64,000 bases of DNA. Origin: Saccharum officinarum (taxonomy: Eukaryota; Streptophyta; Magnoliopsida; Poales; Poaceae). Made by a program: the position numbers and the translations under genes. Where the stretch lies: positions 19,259,511-19,323,510 of the forward strand of contig CM036159.1 in the NCBI GenBank assembly GCA_020631735.1, read 5' to 3'. The notes under the pieces are model-generated. The model ran no database searches. It was not told where the DNA came from and saw only the letters and a program-made list of their open reading frames with translations. This document shows, piece by piece, positions 10,325 to 22,886 of the stretch (position 1 is its first letter; each line of letters begins with the position of its first letter).

Positions 10325-10883
10325 TTCCAAGTACATCTTCAACCTGAGGCGGGTCTGAAAGCAAATCCGGAAGAGCCTTCTCATTGGCCTCAGAAACTAC
10401 CGGCTTAATCCTCTCATCTGCCACCTGTTCCCAAACATCGAGGTCATCAAACACCGAGGTAGCTACAGCCACCTAAGATAGCAATACCAGAATGTTTGAG
10501 GATCACCTCGCAGTCCTCCTTCCGGACGTCGGACGCGTAAACCATCCGAATCTTAAACATTTGCAGCCTGTAGGGCACCTCGCTCGCCGTCCGCACGGGC
10601 ACTGCTCAATAGCGGGCACAGAGACAGAACCTTCCATGAGAAGATCACATAACCAAAACAAACGAGAAGCGAACAAAATACAGCACAGGGTCATCTGAAA
10701 CCAAGCATTGGAGGCCAGTCACCGTCGATTTTTTTTGAAGAGCGAGAACGGGGAGAGCATGTCGACGAAGCTGAGGCCGTTCTTACGGCAGGCGGCCTCG
10801 GCGAGCGGTGTGGACAGCACCATCACCACCGGTGTGATCTCTTCGAGGAGGAGCCGCCCCAGGTAGCTCCGGAGCGGATCCAT
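10325..10883 (-). pseudogene. TRAPPC8: TRAPPC8 (Trs85-like) 5' gene fragment
   Basis: Three minus-strand exons match the N-terminus of plant TRAPPC8, a subunit of the TRAPPIII tethering complex acting in Golgi traffic and autophagy. Exon 1 is 10883-10723 (starts 'MDPLRSYLGRLLLEE', contains 'NGLSFVDMLSPFS'). Exon 2 is 10601-10507 ('VPVRTASEVPYRL', 'MVYASDVRKEDCE'). Exon 3 is 10424-10325 ('EKALPDLLSDPPQVEDVL'). Introns are short and GT..AG. Exon 1 has a run of eight A near its end where seven would keep frame into exon 2, so there is a one-base homopolymer insertion. The family protein is over 1,000 residues long; only about 115 codons are here and the next exons are absent between 9210 and 10324. 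I call it a truncated copy. A misassembly around the nearby gap is the alternative. Confidence 0.82.
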
Positions 10884-12513
10884 CGGGCCAAAACCCTAGC
10901 GGCGCTGGTCCGAATGGCGGATGAGCCAAATTTAGCGGCGTGACTGACTCAGGGGTGGGAGGCGCGCGCTGGGGTTTCGGCGTACGCGGGGTCGCCGGAG
11001 AAGGGGAGTGATCTCCGGCGACCGCGAGCTCGGTGGCGGTGGTGGACGGTGGTGGTGATCTGATCTGGGAGAGCGCCAGGTAGAGAAGACGACGACTGGC
11101 CGTACTGGTTCCGCTTAGGCACAGCCTGCGCGGTTTCCATACTTGGCTTCGAGGAATGCTTTGTGGGCCTTGAACGGCCCATCAATATATCCCTGCAATT
11201 TCTTTTAAAATGGCGACAGTTCTTATATAAAATGTACTAAGATGTTTTTGTTCTATAATCACTTTAACTTTAGTAATATTAAATTAGAATAAATATTCAA
11301 TGTAAACTAAATCTTTAGGGTGTAAGGGCCCATTTGGCCGGACTCTCTCCGGCTTCAGCATTGTAGCACGGAGGCAGAGGAGCTCCGCTGGCTCCGTCGG
11401 TTTCGTAAGCAATAACAGGAGTCGGAGTTGTTTTTCGAGTGCTATTGCAGCACAGTAGGTGAGCAGCCGGAGCCGCTGCGGAGCTCTCGCAAAGACAGGC
11501 TAGTTTGCCTTAATAGACGTACTTTTTTAAAATGAACAGTATTTTTTTCTCACGACGAATCAATGAACAGTACTTTCAACCAAACGAACATAGCAACACT
11601 CTAAATTGTAATCATGTGTAAGTTTTTTACTTTTATATGCGAGACCCGCATCACTTTCAGATGAAATCAGTTCAACTTTTGCTTGATTGGCTATCCTTTT
11701 ACTGATATAAATCGAATCGTTGTTACAAGTCTTGTTTACGTGGCTATCCAGTCATTCCCACTTTCTTAGAGAGGCGAAGTATCTCAAGTTTGACCAAAAT
11801 CAGAGAAAAAGATTTATGACATCAAACAAATATAGTATAAAAATATAATTAATGAAGAATCTAATGGTACTTGATTTATACTACCTCTGCCCATAAAAGG
11901 ACGCAACTACGGATTACGTGCCAGTTAAAGTACTTCACGTTTGACTAAATTTCTAATAAACAGTATTCACATTTATGGCTCTAAATTAATTTATTATAAA
12001 AATCAATTTTATAATTAATCTAATGATATTTGTTTTATATTATAAATATTTATACTTTTTTATTTGTAATTGGTCAAACTTGATATACTAAAACATGATA
12101 CACATGATACTGTTCCAGAATTGCATTCTTTTAGAGACGGAGAGAGTATATCATAAATATTATTATTTTATTGTATAAACTTGAGATGCTTTCATTCTTA
12201 AAAAAAATTAGAATGACTTATAATTTGGAATTGAGACACTCGGAAATTAAGCGAGAATGAAACGTAACCAGGCACATTGTCCAGATCGCGGCGCACCAGG
12301 GAAGACGACGTGAATAGCCAAAGCAAACATTATATGCTTATACATTTTATACTGATACTGAAAAAATCGTTCTCGTATACAGACGTTGCAACAGCTACAA
12401 CTCCCTCCCAGAGAACAAAAACAAGAACAAGGAACTGAAAAATAAATTAATTTACAATGTCTTTTCTGATAATAAAGTGAGCATGGTGTCTTTAATGGTC
12501 CGCCAAAGCGCTG
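10884..12513. other. Intergenic spacer with MITEs and the CUL4 3' end
   Basis: 10884-11200 is GC-rich and may be the promoter side of the TRAPPC8 fragment. About 11327-11600 has a 'GGGCCCATTTGGCCGGA' start and GAGCCGGAGC-type internal repeats, like a decayed hAT- or Tourist-type MITE. 11750-12240 is a nested pair of Stowaway-like elements. 12300-12513 is likely the CUL4 3' untranslated region. No gene seen. Confidence 0.5.
11881..12148. mobile_element. Stowaway-type MITE nested in an older MITE
   Basis: It starts 'CTACCTCTGCCC' after TA (11879-11880) and ends '..GAGACGGAGAGAG' before TA (12147-12148). The flanks (about 11755-11880 and 12149-12240) themselves look like the two halves of another Stowaway ('AAGTTTGACCAAA' on the left, 'TAAACTTGAGATG' on the right). 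Confidence 0.8.
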
Positions 12514-15500
12514 TCAAGCCAGATAGTTGTAGATCTGGGGGTTACTCCTGTCCCGCTCCAGGTACTCCCGGTCGATCAAGCTCTCTATTCTTTTCTTGAT
12601 ATCAGCTGGCTTAACAGGGAACTTGAGCTGAAATGAGGGACATGGATGAAACCCAACGGTTAAAGGGGGTCAAGTAAGCCGTGAGGTAAATAAAATACAC
12701 AGCTAGATTAATTAATATTCTGAAGTGTCACCTGCTGGTAAAGCTCCGTTATTAGAAGGGTGTGGCTGAGGACCTTCCGCGTCTTCATTATTCGAACTAT
12801 GGCCGCATCAACCTGCATTATAGAACCAAAAGAATCTTGTCAATTATGCATTACAAATTTCAATTCAAAAGGATACGATTTACATATTTAACCTATTAGA
12901 AGATAAAAAAATGAAGAAAAAGGGGGTCCAGTCTTGGACATAGTATACTGTGGAGTTGACTCACTTTTTCTATCATAAAGCATCAAGCACATATCAACTG
13001 AGCAAGCAAAACCACATGTTGTTCAAGCTAACTATGTACTGCAAGTTCCAAGGATAATCCATCGCGAAAATAAAAAAAATACATAAAAGAACTTGCTCCC
13101 ATTCTGAAACTAAACTAACAGATTTTTCACTTGCTAGAATATAGAGTTAAAGCACCTGATACTGCCGATCCTGGAACACTCTCTCAGTGGTGCTCGTGTT
13201 TTCTTCTACCGTCTCCTTCATTTGAATTGCATTTACCTGCAAGTGCACAACAACAATTCAAGCTTAATGACCATATCAAATATAAAGTGTATGTGTACAT
13301 ATATTACCTTTATGCGATAGAGGGGAGCACTAAAATCTTCATTGAATACAAATTCATCCTTATCTTCTACATCTCTCCCTTTTGGTATCTGAAAACATAG
13401 GATACAATTAAAGAAACTGCATACTGAAAATGCAAAATGATGATGAGGCCAAAAAAAAAAGGATCACACCTTTTGGAGAACCCGAACTTTACCACATGCA
13501 AGTGATTGCAGTGTCCGTCTCAATTCTTTATCCTCGATACCAGTGGAATCTTTGATGTCAAGGAAGCTTAATTTTTGTGCGTCATTGAACAACATCAAAA
13601 CCACACTCTGATGGGCAGCAATAAGTTAGGGGAAAATATAATTATTGATCTCAGATGGTTTCAACTGATAAGCACTGAAAAATGAGATGAAAATGCACCT
13701 GAAACAATGACACTGCGAGTTCCTTTTTGCCTTTGGGAAAGTCCACTTTCAAGACACAGTGTCCCAAAGAATTCTGCCACATTAAACGCCTTCCACTGTA
13801 CTTGCTCAAATAGAACTCTTTAAATATATCCTGTCAGAAGAGGGAGAGGATTAAACAAAGTATTCAGAAAAAGGGGAGAGGATTAAACAAAATATTCAGA
13901 CTGACATTAAAATATTTACTACCACCACCAAGGCTATATACTAACCTGATACACATTCAGTTCGTGTGGGAGTTTCACATCCATTGGTGGATATGTAGGC
14001 CAATAGCTGTAAATCAACATATTTTATTATCAGAACTACATAAACATGACAAACAACATCAAAAGGCCAGCCTTCCATGCTAGGACTATGGGCACATGCA
14101 TGAGATCAGGTTTACAAACCTATCTAAACGGAACATGTTCTACAGAGAGTTCGTATCAAAGCAATGGGGCAAAAAAATATTTACCCTGTTGTAAGCACAT
14201 GGACACTCATTTCAATGCCAGAGGGAAGCTTTGTCCTAGCTTGAGATGATTGCCTGAATGAATCATTTATTTCTTTGGATAATTCAATGTCCTACAAAAC
14301 CAGCAAGTAAAACAGATGTTAAAAGGGTACTCAATCTATATAATGAAATATTAATATTTCAGATGCATCTAACGATACAACTATACAGGTTCACAAAATA
14401 AGATAAGACTAGAAATATCATCATAGTAAAAACAGCTAATGCTACCTTGAACATTCCCTCCAGCTTGTTGGTAAACTGACTTCCACACTCAGTTTTGAGC
14501 TACAAACAGAAGCATGTTGGTAAAGTTGCTCTTGTCCACATATGTCAGAACATGTGAAAACAGTAGAAAAGACATTATTACTTTTGTGATCATCGATTTT
14601 TCAGCATCTATTGATGCGCTCTTCCCAAGCAGCAACCTCTTAGCTAGATCCTTCTTGTAGAATGCCTCAAATACATCTTTACCCTGCAGATGATGAAATA
14701 TAAAGCTTGCAATTAAACTATTATATAAATTGAATTTTCCCTTTCAGAGTTAACACTGAAACAATTTTGTTAGTTTCAATTGTTAACAAATTTATTACAT
14801 CATACAAAAAAAATCAAGGGTTTGGCACTTTATCTTTTCATAGAAGCCTAGCAAGGAAGGCTTCTCAGGCTCACCTAAATATTCAAGCCAAAATCACAGT
14901 GTTTTTTTAAGGCACCAACATAACCATGTTTGGGAAGGCCCAAACTTATAACATCCATTGCATAGGATCTGTTTGGTTGCCCGCCCCAATAGGCCAAGCC
15001 AAAATTTGATCTCAGTTTGGCAGGTAGCCTCCATTTGGTTCATAACCAGGCCAAAATTTGACCAGCCAAAATTGGGATGACCGTTTTCACAGCACAAGTT
15101 TTGCCCAGCTGTGACAGAAAAAAAAAATGGCCTGCAAGGTTATTTCCCCCTATACCTTTCTAGTACATAGAGTGCATATTTGAGCAAAAAGGGCCCCATA
15201 TCTGTAGTGCATCAAACATGCAACTCACGAAGAGAAGTACAAATTATAATGCCAATCAAGAGGAAATGCAATTTAGTAGTCAAATGAAATAGATCAATAA
15301 CTTACTTGTATAAACCGAAACAGGACCAAAACTCTATCAAGTATACCCTCCAGCTCTTCTTCTGATGTCCCTTTATTGCCAGCTCGAAGTTTCTCATCAA
15401 GAAACTTTGCAATCAATTCCGCAGGTCGGTTCTGTTGTCATGAAACAAGCATGAGACCCATTATTTGAGGGGGACATATAGAACCAAAAAAAAAAACTAA

Positions 15501-18500
15501 ATTACTCCTCCACCAAGAATGGAAAGCTTATCTACAACAGACTACAAGTTAACAAAATTAGAGGCAAAATTGTTTGTTATTTTTGAAAGTTGGAAGAATT
15601 TGGATGTGGTAATTATCAACACACACAAAATGAATATCTATTTTAGCCATCTTTTCTTATAAAAATGTAGGTCCAAAAGTTCAAGTCAAAACCGAATTTA
15701 TAGGAGTTGGTTATTTAAGTATAGCATAAGTAAGTTTTTCTGATTGTGTAACTTTCTACATGATCATCACAAAAAATATTTTGGTAAATTGGCAGAAACT
15801 ATTGGCCAAAGATCTCACATTATAACGACATGGACGTCATAACCAGAGAGAATAATAAACAAGATGATAGAAGACAGTAAAAAGACATCTACGAAAAGAA
15901 TTACATTGACATCAATAAAAAGACAGTAACTGAAACACCAGTCAAGTAGAACAATAAAGATCAGATCAGACACCTGTCTTAGATTGATAAGGTGCTCAAA
16001 TGAATCTTTTATGGTATTGGAGAAAGCTTCATTCTTGGCAAAACTTTCTTCCAATATTTTGTCGAGTGATGCCTTAAAATCAAGAAGAAATGGAACTAAT
16101 TCTCTGTCCTTTTCCTCATCCATAATAATGGCCTGGCCTGTAGCCCGGATATATGAACTAAGCGCTAGTTTTAGCAGCTCAACAGCATTAACCCTCTGGA
16201 AAAGGTTGTACATCCTCGAGAGGTCATTTATACGATTTGCATCCATGAGCATAGTGAACCCCTGAAGAACACCACAAAAACAAGGACCAACATACAAAAA
16301 CAGGTTAGTAAAGCATTATTGCAGTTTATGGATATCGAGCCCAACAAGAAACAAAATCACATGCTTGCTCAGGCTACATAAAAGAAATAGATATTATAAA
16401 GGCAAATGGTCACCTTCTCAATAATTGCAGATGTATGACGTTCTAGCAATTGCTTTTCAGTAGTTGCGATCAGTGGCTTCCTTGTGTTAGCTTCCAAATA
16501 TAGAATACACCTTTCATGTTCTTCTTGTAACCTCGACTGCACAGCTCAGGTGCATATTATCAGTTAAATGGTGTGCCTAACTGGTTCTACATGAGCAAAT
16601 AACATGAAGAACATAAGAAAATCTATCCATCCTTACCTCCACATGCTTCAGGTAGTCTGGAATATCAGATTGCTGCATATATTTAACACCTTCCGTAGCA
16701 TAAAATTCAGAAGTGCATTCAAGAAAGGGCTTTTCAAAACTCTCAGAATACATTCCAAGAGCAGTAAGCATCTTCAGAAGATGACTAAGTAATGTCCTAT
16801 CTATTGCTTCACCAAGCCTGATCAGAAAAATGAAAAATTATTGAATAGACATATCTATTATCGACAGGATTATGAATAATTTACGAGGCAGACACTCTTT
16901 CAGTTCACAAGCTCAGTTATATAAGATGTGTTCCACACACATGCAATTACCACAGCTAGCACAAGTGAACCACCATTTTTCCACTTATTAAAAGAAAGCA
17001 ACAATGCTTAAAGTCCTAGTACACTGTTTCAGTTCCCCCATTCAACATAGCAGTACCAAATTACACTACAGTACAAGCATGACTTTGGTGGGAAATAAAT
17101 GGCCCAAAACATACTAATCAGAATGTCTGGTTAAAAAAATCCCCTCGTCTGTCCCATGGCCAAAGCACAGGTCAAAAGGCCCGGCCCGGTTCTCACAGGG
17201 CAACGGTGCCCCTGTGTCAGGGTGGGGCAGGGGTTTGGGGGTTTTCTCGGCCTGTGTAAGAAGGTCTTCTTCTATCACAACAATGCCCGGGGGGTGGTCT
17301 TACCCCCTGCAGGTCGAGTTTTTTTATGTTCATATGAACTTGTAACACAATGAAGTAACTTCAGGCAAATTGGCAAAACACTATTTTGCCTCAAGGACTC
17401 TGAGATTGAGTCGCATGTGGATCTACAAATATTGTAACATTCAATCAAACTAAGAGTTAAGAAGACATTGAAGATGGCATGTCGGCCAAAGGAAAGGATT
17501 CGTGTTTCTTCAATTGTGAAGATAGTTGTTGCTGGATCTGTTCCTGGGCATCCGTGATCCACACAGCAAAGTGTAGAAAAATCCAGGCCAGGATAAGGCA
17601 TCAACTTTAAGGTTCATAGGCATGAGCATGCTCTGGGCCAAACCCAAAAGCCACATGAACATACATATCCCATATGTATTTAATATTCTCACTGAAATGT
17701 AATTGGAATACTATTTTATTTAGAAAGTGAGAGCAGAATATTAAAGTTGGGGTGTTTCGGACTCTGTTCATGCTAGCCGGGCCCAACCCAGGCCAAGCAA
17801 GCAAAGTCGGGCCTGCAGCAGGCCTGGCTCAGTCATCGCTTGCCAGGATCATGATATGGTCATATAGTCCTATACTGTTCACGCGGTTCAGATTTGGCAT
17901 TGTGTTTTCAAAAAAAAAAAAAATCGGCATTGTGTAATAGGATTACAAGGATATGGGCATACAACTACCACTATCCATTGCAGATTCGAGTATTATTGAC
18001 ATCATTTGTTCTGTTCTATCTCCATCTGTTTGCATGTTACTTCACATTAAATAAACAATATGTCAAAGTCCCTTCCATACTGGATTTTGTAACTGTTTAT
18101 TGAATTAATGTAAAGAATACACAAAAATATGTAGATTTGGAGACTGAATGCTACAGATTTTGCGTTAAAGGCATACCACCTTAAATTCTCAATATACAAA
18201 AATATAGGTAATTTCCAGATTTTGATTTGAAAGAATCATGACCCTATATTATATGCAACCAACTGTTAAAGTAAGTCTGGCCTTGTATCATCGATTAATC
18301 ACAAGACAAGTTCACAAAGAGTAATAGAATAGACCATGAAGTACACATATCACTAACAGAACTTATGACAGAAGAACAAGCATACCTCTCACTCTCGATC
18401 AATCTGAGAAGGCCAGTTACAGTTTTGTGTTCAATCTCCGGGGATAGTGATAGATGCTTGCGGAACAGTTGCAGCCCCATATCCCACACTGAACAAATAT

Positions 18501-20354
18501 TGGCCACATTCTTGACATATTTTACATCAAGAAGTAAAGCAATACCACGAATAATCAACATCTGATCACAAAAATCTTGCCATGTTCTTTGGACCAGAGA
18601 CAAAAATACAACCAAATCTGGGCTTTGGCCTACTAATGCTGATATTTTTTCAGCTATGTGTATTTCACATTCTTTCTTGATTCGTTCGTATAGGTTTGCC
18701 CCTAGCTTGTGTAGACAAAGATCACCAGCAGCCTGTAGTACAAAAACAATTATAAAGTACTCAAATGCTAATGTGGGGGCATGAATATTACAGTGTCAGC
18801 AACAGAAGTATAACCTGATAGAGTTTCTCAACATCACAAGAAAGTTTCTGCTTGAGAAAAATAGCTGTGATAGCATCCTTCAAAATCGCCCATGTATCAT
18901 CTTCGAAGTTTTTTGGCAGTTTTGGTTGACCTAATGAATGCAAGACAGCCAGAATGGCATTTAGACATAGTGCTATGACATTAAGCAAAGGTTGTGGAGA
19001 GAAAAACCAATGATTGCTGAAATTCAAATACGCATGTTCAGCATGTATTTGTTAGTGACTCGTGATTTATAAGATTTGCATACATGTGTTCAATATGAAT
19101 TTGCCAGCAACTGGTGTGGTAGCAAGTAAAAGGAATCAGCAAATAGTGTGTGCTGAAGGAGAAGTACATCATGATAAAAATGGTTTCAAAAGAATAGAAC
19201 TCTCATTCCCAATATTGGAGGTTGTCACACATAGGTGCCAACAAATGTCAAGCCATGATACTTGAGGTATAATTAATCAAATAGGAACTGACTCCAGCTC
19301 AGTTACTGGGGGTGAGGTGTCAGTGTACACCAGTCCACCACCAAGATTCTATTCCCCTTTGACTAAATTTGGGTGCCTACTTCTTCTTAGTGTAAAACAG
19401 ATCCTTCTTGGTTGGCTCTCTCTCGTTTATATATAGTTAGAAAGACAGATAAACAGTGTGACAAAACAAAGTAAGTACTTGAAATATACAGAAACAAACA
19501 ACTAAACACAAGTCGCTCAACAGAAGTATCATGTTTCCTATGGCAAATCCCACTTCTGAACAGTGTGATGGTATGAACAGGTATAGAATATGAAATGCCC
19601 CAAACAATAATCAATTCCCCCACAATAAAAAGGAAAACCTAAAATGCCATAGTATGCTACCGAACACCAATTTTCCAGAAACAATGTACAGATCTAGCCA
19701 ATTTCCGTATTGCGTCCATCAACGACCTAATTTTAGGTGGGTCCAGGTGGCAGCTGGGAGTGAGGGATAAGCAAGTGATCTGTGAACTGATAGTTGTTGC
19801 TAGTGAATTTTAACCCTAAAATACCAGGCAACGAAAAAGCTTTGAGCTAGCCCGCGAGCTGGCAAATAACATATCCGAAACAACAGGACTGGAATCAATT
19901 GCGGCCACATGCCCCCTCAGTGCGACCAATCGCACCAGGCTGGCAGAGTAAGCAATTCCGCAGAATAAGATATTGGGGGCGCACCTATTTTGATGCGGAG
20001 GGGCTTGCGGGCGGAGGTCGACGGCTGCGGGAGCGTGGCCTTCTTTCGGAAGAGGTTGGCGGCAACGCCCGCGGAGGCCGGCGCGCTGGGCGCGGGGAGC
20101 TCGTCCTGGTCCACGAGCACCATCTCCGCATCCTCCTCGCCGTTCGTTCGGCCCCCGCCCGTGGCGGCGGCGGCGACCGCGGTATCAAGGTGGATGCCGT
20201 TCTTCTCGACGGTCCCCGCGGAGGAGGAGGAGGCGGCGGGGTGCTTGGCCTTCTTCATAAGCGGCGTCGCAGGGGAGGAGGTCGAGGACGGGGATGTGGT
20301 GGTGGACGAGAAGGGGCGCTTCGAGGCGGCAGCGGCGGCGTGGGGCTGAGACAT
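12514..20354 (-). CDS. CUL4: Cullin 4, scaffold of CRL4 E3 ubiquitin ligases
   Basis: Complete 17-exon gene, 2502 coding bases, 833 aa. Exons (minus): 20354-19985, 18930-18815, 18732-18386, 16817-16637, 16536-16414, 16261-15974, 15431-15306, 14683-14582, 14499-14446, 14291-14185, 14006-13946, 13830-13699, 13607-13470, 13388-13308, 13236-13156, 12812-12732, 12627-12514. All borders are GT..AG and all phases fit. The first exon encodes a Ser/Ala-rich disordered tail with 'PLMKKAKHP' (likely nuclear signal) and '[11 protein letters not shown]', typical of plant CUL4. Cullin repeats follow ('[18 protein letters not shown]', '[14 protein letters not shown]', '[15 protein letters not shown]'), then the cullin-homology domain ('[20 protein letters not shown]', '[14 protein letters not shown]') that binds RBX1. 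The winged-helix tail ends '[16 protein letters not shown]'. Lys779 in '[13 protein letters not shown]' is the NEDD8 site. The protein joins DDB1-DCAF receptors to RBX1 in nuclear ubiquitination (photomorphogenesis, DNA repair). Length fits the family. Introns 1 and 3 are over 1 kb. Confidence 0.97.
17150..17325 (+). mobile_element. Probable LINE 3'-tail fragment in CUL4 intron 3
   Basis: Inside the 1568-bp intron 3 of CUL4 a GC-rich block ends 'CCCCCTGCAGGTCGAG' followed by a T run, with 'GGGTTTTCTCGGCCTGTG' before it. This resembles the 3' end of grass LINEs, which are often 5'-truncated to such stubs. It is antisense to CUL4. Family assignment is tentative. Confidence 0.45.
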
Positions 20355-20507
20355 GAATCAGGCGCCGACGGGCATGGCGCGGCGGAGGCGGAGGCGGGGG
20401 TGGCGTCCGGCGCGGGGATTTTGGGAGCGAGCCGGCGGTGAGGTGGCGGAGAGGGGCCGGAGGGAGCGAGAGAGATCGGGTTGGGGCGGGGGGAGAAGGG
20501 TTTCGCC

Positions 20508-20538
20508 TCCCTTTTCTTTTTTTTCTTTTTTTCTTTTT
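20508..20538 (-). promoter_or_regulatory. Purine (GAAA/AAAG) tract in the CUL4 leader
   Basis: On the CUL4 strand this is a run of A with regularly placed G, about 155-185 bases before the start codon, in the probable 5' untranslated region or core promoter. GA-rich tracts are common in TATA-less plant housekeeping promoters. I see no TATA box upstream of this gene. Confidence 0.4.
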
Positions 20539-20697
20539 GATTTTTGAGGTGGGATTTTGGGGTGTGAGAGTGCTGAGAGTGAGCCTGTAGCTGGTGTGCA
20601 AATGTGGGCCACTGCCCACTGGGCCAGGCGTTCGACGCTGGCTGCAAATGCATCGATGGCCGACCGTGTGTTGGTAATTTGTTTGGGTGCTCCCTCT

Positions 20698-20950
20698 CCA
20701 GATTGAATGCAGCCACTTCCTCGTTTAAAAAGTCAAAATCAATTTCATCTTTAATTAGGTTTATAAAAAATAATATTAATATTTGTATTTTTAAATAGGT
20801 TTACTACTAAAATATATGATATAATTAATCTACTGATATTTATTAGTAGCATAAATATTAGGATTTTTTTATATATTTGGTCAAGTATAAGATTGTTTGG
20901 TTCCTCGGAATGTGAAATGGAGACTTATGTTAGGATATAGATAGTAGTAG
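20698..20950. mobile_element. Degenerate Stowaway-type MITE upstream of CUL4
   Basis: The A/T-rich interior ('TTTATAAAAAATAATATTAATATT', 'ATATATTTGGTCAAG', 'GATTGTTTGGTTCC..') matches the Stowaway layout, with weak ends near 'GCTCCCTCTCC' and 'AGGATATAGATAGTA'. Confidence 0.55.
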
Positions 20951-21926
20951 TCTGTTTTTGGCCAATAGTCGCGCTCAACTAATACATCGACCATCCTTAG
21001 CCTTTGCTACTTGGAGACGGGAAATCCTCTCGTTCTCACGGAACCTAGCTTGTATACACGTGAATCTAGATTTTGCTCACCTCCTTGTGCTTCGCCGTTG
21101 TCTGTCTTGTCGTTGGCATGTCACCACTCCTTGGGCTTTGCCTCCACCTTTCTGATCGTCGTCTTTGGATCCACGCTCCGCCTGCACCCTCCAACCGTCA
21201 CCCCATCGTCCACCACCCTAGGATCTATCTTCCACCTCGCCTCAGTCTCACTTAGCTCCGCCTTCAATCTCACGGTGCTCGCACCTCTACCACCACGCTT
21301 TTAGCCTTTGGATGCTAGAGGGTGTGTCGCATGTGTAGACTCACCTTGTGTCTGCCCCAATGCTCCGTCTTCATCCTCGCCGTGCTCGTGCCTCCATCTC
21401 CACCATAGGCTCGCGCTCGCACCTCCACCCCTTGACTATCATCGGGAGGAGGCATAGAGGAGAGCCGGTCCGGTGAAGGCCATGTCACAGAGGAGGTGGC
21501 GCTCTGTAGGTGAGGCGGCACAAAGAATAACAAGGGGTGAGGGGGAGGTGATTTAAGCTAAACCCCACCAACGCGAGGAAAAGACAATCCCATTCAAGTT
21601 GTCTAGAAACCAAACATGTTCCAGATAAATCATGTTTCACTAGTACTAACAAACAAAGCACAAGCCTCTTGTGTTAAGCACACGTGATGTCTTTGGCATT
21701 CTTTTTCTTCTCCGTAATCCACCTGCCAATATTAAGTGCTACTTGTATAATAAAGAAAAACAAGAAAACAAAAATGTCACATTTTTTTTAGAAGACGTGG
21801 TATTAGACCACAATTTAGAACCTAAATAAAGGCATAATAAAACATCAAATTAGAAGAAATATCTGGAAGAGAGCTTTTTAAAAATGAGCATGCATATATG
21901 CTACACATACAACTATACATTTTCCC

Positions 21927-22182
21927 TCTATTCGAAAATAGAAGTCGTTCTCGCTTTTCGAGAAGTCAGTATTTTTTTAAATTTGATCAATTTTATATAA
22001 AAGAATAATAATATTTATAATACATAATTAGTATCATTTGATAGATCATTGAATATACTTTCATAATAAGACTTACTTGGAGATATAAATGTTGCACTGC
22101 ATTTTCTACAAATCTAGTCAAAGTTAAAAAAGTTTGACCTACACACGTTCCATGACGACTTTCTTTCTGAGACGGAGGGAGT
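21927..22182. mobile_element. Stowaway-type MITE
   Basis: The right end reads 'GAGACGGAGGGAGTA' and the left end 'CCCTCTATTCGAAAATAG', a decayed form of the CTCCCTCCGT end. The interior is the usual A/T-rich 'TTTATAATACATAATTAG' type. Confidence 0.75.
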
Positions 22183-22640
22183 ACTCATATCTATCAACTA
22201 ACTCATCAAAATGTTAGACTGGGTCGGCACTCGGTGTGACATAGTCGAGATTTGAGCCCGCGTTCATCGGTATTTTTATATTCGTGCGGGTAATTGTATA
22301 GATTACGTGCAATATATTGAAGCGATTGCAATTACAAAGAAACCTTTATTGCATGTGTGTTGCGTGCGGGGGATTGCAAGGACGTGGGGTGTCGTGTGTT
22401 CGTGATGTCGATCGGGGACTCTCTACCCTTTCGTATGTAGTTTGGGGGGTAAAGTTACATATTCGTTACCTCGACCGGATATAGATCCTAACTTTTTATT
22501 ACTGAATCTGCCTTGCTTTCTGACTGCGCCTGAAGTGTTTAGCTGGCTATACGACGAGTATAAAGTTATCAGTGGGTATTTAGTTGGTATGGATGAATTA
22601 TGCCTTTAAATGCTATTGATACGAATAGCATGTCTTCTAA

Positions 22641-22886
22641 CCCCTCGGTCTCGAAAAAAAGTATCGTTATGGGTTTGTAATATTAGTAAAATTTGTATAT
22701 CCAAATAAGTTTATTATAAAAACATATTCAACGATTTATCTAATATAATTAATAATTATGCAGTATAAATATTAATATTTCCTTATATGCTTTGTTAAAG
22801 TTGAAAATATTTGGCTTTTCGAAAGTGAGAAAATATTTGACTTTTCAGAAATGAGAACAACACTTTTTATAGGACGGAGGAGGACG
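22641..22886. mobile_element. Stowaway-type MITE
   Basis: The left end 'CCCCTCGGTCTCG' and right end 'AGGACGGAGGAGG' are imperfect inverted copies around an A/T-rich core. Two 'GAAAGTGAGAAAATATTTG' phrases occur near its right side. Confidence 0.65.

Noticed and set aside
19899..20716. Several long frames opposite or offset to CUL4 exon 1, up to 180 codons
   Set aside because: They are shadows of the GC-rich CUL4 first exon and leader; only the 20354 start gives the CUL4 N-terminus and splices in phase.
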